Made by a program: the position numbers and the translations under genes. A model generated the notes under the pieces. That model saw only the letters and a program-made list of their open reading frames with translations, did no database searches and had not been told where the DNA came from. Shown here piece by piece: positions 1-7,002 of a stretch of 15,000 nt of DNA. Position 1 is the stretch's first letter; each line of letters begins with the position of its first letter. The stretch is from the NCBI GenBank assembly GCA_009663005.1, contig VIGQ01000767.1, positions 1 to 15,000 of the forward strand, in the 5' to 3' direction. The stretch comes from Actinidia chinensis (lineage: Eukaryota > Streptophyta > Magnoliopsida > Ericales > Actinidiaceae).

Positions 1-600
1 CGTAATCTAATAAATCACTTTAGGTTTTGCATAGAGGATATAATAACTACTACTTAAAATCAAGACGGTTCCAATTAACAAAAAACTACTCTGATGGCAT
101 GTATATAGGCACTTATTGGGGCTCATATATGCATTGAATGTGATCCGATCAGGTAGTTGTCGACATTTGATCACCACCGTTTTCTATAAAAAATTAAAAT
201 TGAAATATATGAAATCATATCGTTTAAATTGAACATTCGAAAATTGAGTGTATAGGCCTTTCAATCATAACACATTGAATTTACTTGATTTTAAACGCAC
301 TTATGAGGCTATAGGATATGGTACGATAACCAAACGATCGTACATAATTATGACGATCCAATCATTCACTTTGTTTAATCTTGTTGTTTGAAATCATTAT
401 TGCTAAATTTGAAGTATATCGGAATATTGCAAGTCTTTTCAATCGGGAACGTTAATTTCATTAAAAGCTAAAAAAATTTATCTCTTCGATCAATTATGTA
501 ATGAATAATTAATTAATTACTTATTTTTTCATGGAGGATATAATCACTCCCACGCAAAATATAGCACTTTTCAATCAAATAAAATACTCTGACGCCCTCG
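1..600. other. AT-rich intergenic DNA, no gene seen
   Basis: This stretch is AT-rich with stops in all frames and no recognisable protein, tRNA or TE domain. The only structure I see is a diverged direct repeat between about 31-98 and 531-598, listed separately. Homopolymer runs and short TAATTAATTAATTA-like stretches near 503-520 are ordinary for plant intergenic DNA. Confidence 0.6.
31..598. repeat. Diverged direct repeat, about 500 bp apart
   Basis: The segment at about 31-98 and the segment at about 531-598 align over some 68 bases. Both contain GAGGATATAAT followed by CACT or AACT, then AAAAT, a shared TCCAATTAA/TTCAATCAAA stretch, and finally TACTCTGA with the same spacing. The offset is almost exactly 500 bases. 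The sequence between aligns only weakly, so this may be an old tandem duplication with a unit near 500 bp or two copies of a short dispersed repeat. The feature spans from the first copy to the second. Confidence 0.45.
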
Positions 601-842
601 ATAAAAGAGTGTCGGTGTGATTTCAATGAATGAGAGAAGAGGGATCTTTATTGTAATTTACCCTAAAATTTACTGGCCATATTTGCGTGATTGTTGAAAT
701 TTACGGCGGGAAAGATACCTAAATTTAGCATATGCCTTCAGACAAGTAGCGAAAACTAAAGTTTTGGACGCAAACAAAATAAGCGCGTGAAATCCCCCGT
801 TTTTGTTTTTGGCGAAAACCTCTCCCGTTTTTGGAGCGTTCC

Positions 843-880
843 TATACATAAAGAACTTCTGCGCTCTCTCTCTCTCCCAC
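843..880 (+). promoter_or_regulatory. Possible plant core promoter: TATA-like box and CT tract
   Basis: A TATACATAAA motif at about 844-853 is followed about 12 bases later by a CTCTCTCTCTCTC tract (864-876). A TATA-like box followed by a pyrimidine patch is a common layout of plant core promoters and 5' leaders. No open reading frame of convincing gene character follows: a probable transposon fragment and then a retrotransposon lie directly downstream. This could equally be chance in low-complexity DNA. Confidence 0.2.
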
Positions 881-884
881 CGCC

Positions 885-1020
885 CAGGGCGGATTGAATG
901 TGTGCCCATAGGGGGCAGTTGCCCCCCCTTAAGTTTTGAATTTTTTTTAACCGTATTTTTAGTAATTTTGTAACTTTACCCCCCCTCAAAAATTGGGGTC
1001 TTAGTTATAATAATTAAAAC
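885..1020 (+). mobile_element. Fragment resembling the end of a plant hAT-type DNA transposon
   Basis: The stretch begins CAGGGCGGA, close to the CAGGGGCGGA-type terminal repeat of a common group of plant hAT-related elements. It continues with a GGGGGCA/TGCCCCC hairpin (911-917 and 920-926), then AT-rich sequence with runs of C followed by CTCAAAA at about 979-990, the usual texture of these elements just inside the end. I recognise this by sequence style from memory, not by a database hit. No opposite terminal repeat and no transposase are seen, so it is a fragment or internally deleted copy; the right limit is approximate. Confidence 0.35.
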
Positions 1021-1396
1021 TTTTTTGTGGTCCAAAGAAATAAGGGTATTAAATTGTGGACCTATAGCGTAATTTTGAATCTTAAATCACAATTAGTCGA
1101 AAAAAGGTTCGAAGCTGGAAGTTTCCCTCTCTCAAGTGACTCTGTCCCTCCTTCCGTCTCTCTCTCTCCGTGTTCTTATTTCACTCCCATCGAGCATCGA
1201 CGCATATTTCTCAACCGTAAATCGGTTATTGTTTCGATCGATAATACTGATTACGCTTCTCATCCGCTACGCAAAACTTCCACTCGACGAACGGCCGACG
1301 ATCATCTTGTTAGATTCGAATCCAATTTGCTTGAATTGTGTATTTGCTTCTATGAATATATTTTCTTTAATACTTTTGTATTTGGTATTTAAATTT
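1021..1396 (+). other. CT-rich segment resembling a gene 5' end; no confirmed gene
   Basis: This segment has a less AT-biased, CT-rich stretch (about 1124-1190) and a balanced stretch at 1190-1330 with many TCGA and CG dinucleotides. It turns T-rich after 1340, as an intron might. Overlapping plus-strand open frames of about 120 codons run through it, but their translations are serine- and leucine-rich, match no family I know, and one runs on into the neighbouring LTR. It may be a 5' untranslated exon and intron start of a gene disrupted by the retrotransposon. That is inference only. Confidence 0.2.
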
Positions 1397-1405
1397 GAAC
1401 CTAGG

Positions 1406-1417
1406 GCTCTGATACCA
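1406..1417 (-). other. Extra primer-binding site outside the 3' LTR
   Basis: Read on the minus strand this is TGGTATCAGAGC, the standard primer-binding site complementary to the 3' end of plant initiator-methionine tRNA. It matches all 12 bases. It sits four bases beyond the CA end of the LTR at 1422, exactly where a primer-binding site sits next to a 5' LTR. The flanking bases down to about 1397 also match those beside the other primer-binding site. For the element described here this LTR is the 3' LTR, because a polypurine tract lies at its other edge, so a primer-binding site is not expected here. Confidence 0.85.
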
Positions 1418-1973
1418 TGTTTGTCACGCCCCGATCAAACCAAGACCCAGCCACGTAAGGCAAACAACCCAAATGCTGCCAAAGTCCAAACTAAGTAACA
1501 TAATAATAAACATCATTACATCAGAGTATGACAACTAATTCCCTCCGGGGACCATGCTCTCCATGAGCCATCAAATACAGACAAGTGCTATTCGGATGAC
1601 AATGCCACACCGGGCCAAAGAATAATTACAATTCCCAAAATAGTCCTTAACATTCTTTATTCCAAAAACAAAACACACTACAACAACTACGTGCCTCACG
1701 ATTCAGGATACCCTCGTTCCTGAAATTCATTTTATAGTAAGGTGAGTTACCTTGAAAGATTTAACAATGGACTTACGCAATTCAACCAAACCCATGATAC
1801 ATAATAATATGAGGAAAATATTATGTAACAATACTATGCTTTCATTCACAACAAAACATACTTTCAAATTCTGATGTCCGCAAATCGTGCCACGTTTACC
1901 TACTACCTTTGAATGACACACTAGCCTTTTCTAACGCAACCTCGTTATCACTAGCTACGTGAGACAACCCCCG

Positions 1974-2196
1974 TCAACTTCCCGGACTTTCCACCGTGGG
2001 CTATTGTGGGAAAAACCAAATTTTCCCTTTGTATCGTTGCCATCGAGGACTTTGTTTTGTTCAACTTCCCGGACTTTCACGCGTGGGCTTGACATTCCCT
2101 CCGTACCATTGCCATCTAGGACTTAGTGTCCCAACTTTTCGGACTTTCACCGGGGGCTTTGACATTTCCTCCGTACCATTTGCCATCTATGACTTG
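1974..2196. repeat. Three-copy tandem repeat inside the 3' LTR (70-87 bp unit)
   Basis: Copies begin at about 1975, 2062 and 2132. Each opens with CAACTTCCCGGACTTTC, continues with a CCGTGGGCT stretch and a TTCCCTCCGTACCATT stretch, and ends near GCCATCTAGGACTT. The first copy is longer and more divergent. The same array lies at the matching place in the other LTR, so it was part of the element before insertion. Confidence 0.8.
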
Positions 2197-2673
2197 TAAC
2201 TTCTGCTTATCCAGCCATCTTATCCGGTACACTAATGTACTACACTCGACATATCCTACGAGTCATTCTCAAATCATTATCCTACTTCCCACGCAAGCAC
2301 AAACTTTTTAATATTTTTTCACAGTTCACCTACCTCCAGGTGCATTTATCACAAATTAATTTCACCACAATACTCCATGTTACATTATCACGAATAAATC
2401 AACTACATGCAATATATGCATTCAAAACTATCAATAATAATAAGCTATTATTGAATAATACTCTAACTATTTGACACAAAACTTAACTTACATTTCCCAG
2501 CACAAACACCTAATTCACATTCTTAATTTTTTCACATATGCATTGTTACATTTTTAAAATTAGTGTAATAATCAAATATACAAAAGTATTCTCATGCTAA
2601 AAAGTAAAGCCATTTTAAAAAAAAAAAAATTTATAATTTTATTTATTTTTTTTTTACTGTTCCAAAATTTTAA

Positions 2674-2946
2674 GTGTCCGACACCTGAAATCTGGTGTCG
2701 ATACCATGGTCAGTAAGCCAAAACTTCACATATCCTACTCAAGGTGCAACACCAGTGTCAGCACCAAATGTCAGAGCCAAATATAATTTTCACTATTCAA
2801 GGTGTCGACACCAAAGGTCAGCACCATAGGTCAGTAGCAAATTTTCGAACATTTGCCTTCAATGTGTCGACACCAACTTCCTAGGTGTCGACACCAAACA
2901 TCGTGTCCTAACTTTCTCCAATTTCTCCGCTCAAAGTGTCGACACC
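2674..2946. repeat. Cluster of seven GGTGTCGACACC-type palindromes in the 3' LTR
   Basis: The 12-base inverted palindrome GGTGTCGACACC or close variants occur at about 2674, 2694, 2743, 2801, 2864, 2884 and 2936. The copies at 2801 and 2884 are perfect. The bases between are also partly repeated: phrases such as GTCAGCACCA and GTCAGTAGC recur, and TATTCAAGG or TACTCAAGG precedes several copies, which suggests a degenerate unit of about 50-65 bases. Seven counterparts occur in the same order in the other LTR. Their role is unknown; protein-binding sites or RNA hairpins are possible. Confidence 0.8.
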
Positions 2947-3539
2947 ACACAAACCCCAAACACCAAATTTCACGATTTCTTAATTTTAATCAATCAAGTT
3001 TTTTATTTGGGTTTTATACCCAAATATTATCCAATAGACTTTAATAAGCTCTTAACAACAATCCCAAAGTAAAACCCCCCAAGAAACAACCCCCGTACCT
3101 CAAATCCAAGAAATGCAAAGTTCCACAACAATGTGAGGCCTAAAATTCCGATGCTTCGATTCTAGATTTCTTGCTCTACACTTAGCCCTCGTCGAGTAGA
3201 TAAAATTCTCCCAAAGAACTACACTATCAAGATCACTCTACTCCTAGATCTTAGCTCACAAAATTTGGCTCAAAACCTAGAGGAGAAAGGGAAGAAAAAG
3301 AAGATACAATAAATGCCAAAAAAATAAATCAATATGCATTACTATGTGTTTAGGTTTAAAAGATAAGAAATGACCTAAATGCCTCTTTGTGCCTTGGCTT
3401 TGTTTGGCCCAAGTCAAACCCAAACTAAATCAGCTATTGGGTCCAATTGGGTCCAATGTTTAATTTGGCCCTCTCCTTATCCACCCAACTTCAATCCAAC
3501 ATAAAAATTCAACTTCATTTTGTAACATGGATAATTTTC

Positions 3540-3593
3540 GTATATATATATATAGTATATATATGACATCACACTGCCTCTTCAATTACGTCA
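3540..3593 (-). promoter_or_regulatory. Candidate LTR promoter: TA tract with two TGACG/TGATG motifs
   Basis: On the minus strand, TGACGTAA (3586-3593) is followed by TGATGTCA (3564-3571) and then a TATATATA tract (3540-3564). Paired TGACG-like sites just upstream of a TATA box resemble as-1-type bZIP elements of plant and viral promoters. Both sites and the TA tract are kept in the other LTR. If this is the promoter, U3 is only about 110 bases and R-U5 about 2 kb, an uncommon split, so the true start may lie elsewhere. Confidence 0.35.
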
Positions 3594-3626
3594 TAGACAT
3601 AAAAAGAAAAATTTGACCTTTATACA

Positions 3627-3638
3627 CCTCCCCACTTA
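3627..3638 (-). other. Polypurine tract
   Basis: Read on the minus strand this is TAAGTGGGGAGG, directly followed by the LTR edge TGTATAAAGG. A TAAGTGGGGGAGG-like tract in this place is typical of plant gypsy elements, where it primes plus-strand DNA synthesis. It lies about 20 bases after the pol stop codon and proves that the LTR at 1422-3626 is the 3' LTR of this internal region. Confidence 0.85.
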
Positions 3639-3659
3639 GGAAATTGTCCGTCCTCGAAA

Positions 3660-3880
3660 TTAAACAAACTTACCCGATGTCTCAAAAAGAAAATCTGGAT
3701 ACTTTGCACGCGACCTCGACTCGTTCTCCCACTTAGCTTCTTTTTACGCCATGATTAAGCCATAGAACCTTCACTAATGGAATGTCTTTCCTCTTAGAAC
3801 TTGATCCCATTGTGTCCCAACACACGAATCGGTTCGCTCCTTATACATGACATTTCTCGTTGACGTCTAATCTCCCAATC
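3660..3880 (-). pseudogene. Pol C-terminal chromodomain-like tail (remnant)
   Basis: After the integrase core, the minus strand can be read through frameshifts as a linker and then IPLVKVLW.NHGV, followed near the stop by KYPDFLFETSGKFV. In plant chromoviruses the matching segment reads VKVLWRNHGVEEATWE..KYP.LF and forms a chromodomain-related fold thought to steer insertion towards particular chromatin. The middle, including the ATWE portion, is broken here by a stop. Known from the family: position and motif. Inferred: function. The left limit is the TAA stop, the right limit approximate. Confidence 0.65.
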
Positions 3881-4930
3881 CAAACGTGTGAAGATCGGGC
3901 TCATATTTCCGGCAACATGAAAACCTGAAACACATTGTGCACATTGGCCACCTCGTTTGCAAGGCCAAGACGGTATGCCACTGCCAATACGATCAGATTT
4001 TCAAATGGGTCCCATGAACTTGGTGATAGCTTTTCGCTATGTCCAAAGTGCATCGAAACCCCTCTAGGGGTGAAACCCCTCCAAGAATACGTGATCCCCA
4101 CGGCATTTCCAAATGACGTTTCCTTCGATCGGCGTAAACTCTTCTGACGACTCTGCGCTGTGGAGTAACACTTCCTAATCAATACTTCTCCGATCGGTAT
4201 CATGGAATCCATTCTGACTTTGCAAGTAGCTACCTCTCCACGTCGGTCCAACCACGGGTGACCTACATAGGTCTTCGTACAATGGCATTAAAAGGTGCAT
4301 ACCGATGCTCGCTTGATAACTATTTTAGATGCGAACTCTACCAACTGTAGATGATCCTCCTATGATCCCCCAAAATCAAGTACGCATTCTCGAGCATGTC
4401 CTCCAAAATCTGAATCGTACGCTCAGACGGCCCGTCAGTCTTGAGGATGAAACGCGTGCTTAAGCCTCAAATCCGATCTAGTGCGGATTGCATCCCCTTC
4501 CAAAAGAGCGATGTAAAACGCAGATCTCTATCCGAACGATAATACGGAACCCCATGAAGTCTAACGTCTCTCTAACATAAGAACACCAAGATCCTCTAAC
4601 CGAATTTGACAGACGGATAGGAAGAAAATGCCGTGAATTTTGTCAAATGATCGCACATGACCCAAAGCATCATGCCTCTCAATGATCTGGCAACCCGTAC
4701 AAGTCCATAGTGAGGTGCTCCCATTTCCACTCTGGCAACTGTTAATGTTGTAGCAAACCTGCTGGCTTCTGGTGTTTCGGCTTTCACTTGCTGACAATTC
4801 AAAACTTCGAAACGAATAAAGCACCATCTTTCTTCATTCGTCTCCCCAAAATTGTCGACACAATCATGATACATCTTGTTCCCTCAAGATGAACTGCAAT
4901 TCGTGAATGATGAAACCACGAAGACGCGTT
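3880..4930 (-). pseudogene. Integrase domain of pol (remnant)
   Basis: Three parts can be read. The zinc-binding N-terminus has HHSRIAVH and KMYHDCVDNF (about 4845-4911), then LNCQQVKAE; the first Cys of its CxxC pair appears lost to a one-base deletion. The catalytic core has LTMDL (Asp codon 4703-4705), then DALWVMCDHLTKFTAF in mixed frames, then SDRDLRFTS at about 4510-4535 (second Asp) and TDGPSERTIQILEDML at about 4390-4440 (Glu codon 4422-4424). So all three DDE residues survive, though separated by frameshifts and one stop. The C-terminal part includes KLSPSSWDPFE and VANVHNVFQVFML in a 116-codon open frame (3901-4251), matching the usual KLSPRFIGPFEI and NVHNVFHVSML. The enzyme inserts retrotransposon DNA into the genome; this copy cannot. 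Confidence 0.9.
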
Positions 4931-5211
4931 TCCTACAGACAAAGGTACAAATAATCTAGACTTATACCTCAACCCCGTCTGAAATGCAATCCCAACATGT
5001 CGGCCCTACACCTCTAGCAATACGATCGCAAATCGTCTTGGCCTCCACATCTTGCTGTGTGCCTCAATAAACCCTATTGATGATAGATGGTTCTGCGAAA
5101 CGTGAAAAACGTATCAAACTCGTTCGTCTCGCCGAGAAGTAAATCATCTCACCGATATCTTGAGCATTTTCCACTCATAGATGGAATCTCGCCAAAACAC
5201 AAGCTATTTCC

Positions 5212-5700
5212 TACTAAGTGCATCGCACAACGTTAGGCCTTTCCGGAATGATAGTGTACATGCGAAGCCATAGTCTTCCCTGTACGCCTCCAATGCCTTT
5301 GCCTCAACTTCAAGTCTTTTTGTGTGAACAATTACTTCAAGCCTTATGGTCTAAAAGACTTCAAACTGCTCTCCGTACAAGTATGCCTCCAACTTTTCAA
5401 AGCAAATATAACCGCGCAAGTTCACGTCATGATCGCGCTAATTTTGTTCCACACCACCGTACGTCTTTAACTGACGAAACCATATGCAATCACTTTTACC
5501 CAACTGCATCAACACGCAACCCAAGCCATCACGTGAAGCACTCAGTCACGGTATACCCCAACCCTCACTCGGGTATAATAAGAAGTGGGTGCGAAGTCAT
5601 CGCTTCTTAAGCTCTTGAAAAGAATGCGCGCACCGCATCGTTCCCAAACAAACATCCTTTCCATAAGTCGAGTTTTGGTGGCCGCTAATCTTGAAAGTCC
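5212..5700 (-). pseudogene. RNase H domain of pol (remnant)
   Basis: The minus strand shows FQELKK, then IIPE..LGYTV (about 5545-5585), later LKSWRH, YGEQFEVF and SDHK-like text across frames (about 5340-5400), and finally CDALSRK at 5212-5232. In gypsy elements these are landmarks of the RNase H region, from LIIPE..GYTVYCDAS to DALSRK. It would remove the RNA strand during reverse transcription. Stops and frame changes occur every 20-40 codons, and the Asp of the YCDAS motif is not readable here. The linker to integrase runs from about 4930 to 5212 with little left that I can align. Confidence 0.85.
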
Positions 5701-5789
5701 TCTACAATCGCCGTATTAACAGTTAAACCCAAGAACTACGAATTTTAAATACCGGTCCTTCGGTCGGTTCCCATTTTCATCACGCCTCA

Positions 5790-6490
5790 TCTTTGATGAA
5801 TCCCTCAGCTACTCCACTCCCCGCACAACGTGACCTAGAATTTTACCTCAGTAACCAAAATTCGCACTTGTAAACTTAGCATAACAAACGGTGCTCTTGC
5901 AAGAGTTGAAACACTATCCCAATACTCCTATGTGACTCAACCGATGGCGAGTAATCAAGATATCGTCCGAACACGACCCACCAAACGCTCAAGATATGGA
6001 TTGAAGATACGATTCATCAATCCATGAAAGCTACTGGTGGTGTTCGTAAGACCATGACATCACAAGAAACTCATAATGCCCGTAGCGTGAGCGAAAAAGC
6101 CATCTTCGCAATATCTCCCTCTTTGATCGCATTGATTAATAACGATTCTCAGTCATTTTTCGAGAAACAGCTCCAACCTTCAATTGGTCCCCCCAATAAG
6201 TCATCGCTCTCAGAAGTGGATCTGTGTTTCTTTATTGTCACACATTCAATCGTCGATATCTACACTACATTCTAAGTGATACATCCTTTCTTCTTAGCAA
6301 ATAAAGCCGAAGCTCCCCATGGTGATGCGCTAGTCAATAAAGTCTTTAATCCAACATTCTTAAATTTGAACCTTCATTCTTGCGCTCTGTCCGGTGGCAA
6401 AATGATCGGTGGTACCGATATGGGTGCATTCCCGGTAAAGATCATGGAGAATCAATCTCCGGTGGTGGTGGTAACCTATCAAATCCTCAA
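5790..6490 (-). pseudogene. Reverse transcriptase domain of pol (remnant)
   Basis: In order on the minus strand: PPPPEID and PGNAPIS-like text (about 6415-6470), SPWGA (about 6310-6325), KKKG (about 6287-6300), YRRLN, AVFSK, IKEGDIAKMAF, RSRYGHYEFLVMS (about 6040-6100), AFMD.MNRIFNPYLERLV, DDILI (5953-5967), and CEFWL.EVKFLGHVV (about 5835-5866). These follow the ordinary gypsy RT blocks. The catalytic F-V-D-D block is damaged: TTC is followed directly by G-GAC-GAT, so two bases are missing and the frame is lost. The enzyme copies element RNA into DNA. Three plus-strand open frames overlap this stretch and are shadows. Confidence 0.92.
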
Positions 6491-6639
6491 GAAATACATC
6501 CAAAATTTTTCACAAACCATTGGTGGTAAGGCCACACTATCTACGCTTACCTCATCGACCAAGCACGCCGAAAAAGAAATTCAAACTCCCCTTGCCTACG
6601 CTCATCAGTACGAAGGGACTAAACCACACCTCGACTCCA

Positions 6640-7002
6640 CAAAATGAAACGTCTCCCTTTGTGGTACAAAAGGTAACTCGATGTCGGAACACAGTCTATC
6701 ATGGCCCAATCGTCTGTCAACCCTCTATCCACGGATTACGTCAAAACGAGTCATGTCTAAGAGGGGGGGGCGATAAAATCAACACGCAATGTCGATCAGC
6801 GCTCTCACCTCACAGATCTACAAACTCTCTTCAAGTCGATCTACCCCCACTGGAGTGTCTATCATACGGCCACTGAATCTAATCATCAATCTCTAATCCA
6901 ATGGCCAACAAAAGATGATGAAAGGAATGAATGTGATACTCCCGTGTCTATGAAACACGAGCCCACAATTACATAAGTAAAGACTCGCACAATAGAGGTT
7001 CC
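6640..7002 (-). pseudogene. Retroviral-type aspartic protease domain (remnant)
   Basis: An open stretch from about 7002 reads GTSIVRVFTYVIVGSCFIDT and then GVSHSFLSSSF, ending at a stop near 6890. It contains the active-site triad Asp-Thr-Gly at 6940-6948 in the classic D-T-G-x-S-H-S-F context of gypsy proteases. After frame changes come IDTPVG (about 6855), LDMTRFDVI and a DWLT-like piece (about 6715-6765), the usual second half of the domain leading to the RT linker. In an active element it cuts the polyprotein. The catalytic Asp is kept, but the domain is not continuous in one frame. Confidence 0.85.

Larger units (their letters stand above)
1422..3626 (-). repeat. 3' long terminal repeat of the retrotransposon
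   Basis: This 2205 bp repeat aligns along its whole length with 8702-11019. Shared landmarks in the same order are the TGTCACGCC edge, the AAGTAACATAATAATA block, three copies of a 70-87 bp tandem unit, the palindrome cluster, GTGAGGCC, the GGGTCCAATTGG stretch, the TATATATA tract, and the edge ending in TACA. On the minus strand it begins TGTATAAAGGTC and ends GGGGCGTGACA. The two LTRs differ at many places, mostly by one-base gains and losses, and this copy is about 113 bases shorter. It would supply the transcript 3' end of the element, and by its outer primer-binding site it could also be the 5' LTR of a second, lost element. Confidence 0.92.

Noticed and set aside
1027..1498. Overlapping plus-strand open frames of about 120 codons
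   Set aside because: One runs straight on into the LTR, and both are low-complexity translations of CT-rich DNA. No domain is seen.
2674..2946. CRISPR-like array
   Set aside because: The repeats are short palindromes with irregular, related spacers, lie inside an LTR of a plant retrotransposon, and have no cas genes near.
3935..4147. 70-codon plus-strand open frame
   Set aside because: It is antisense to the integrase C-terminal part, which is clear on the minus strand.
5218..5610. 130-codon plus-strand open frame
   Set aside because: It lies opposite the RNase H region of pol, whose minus-strand motifs (GYTV, LKSWRH, DALSRK) explain the sequence. The plus-strand protein has no family resemblance.
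6024..6876. Three plus-strand open frames of 83-123 codons
   Set aside because: They are antisense to reverse transcriptase and protease. The minus strand carries the recognisable motifs.
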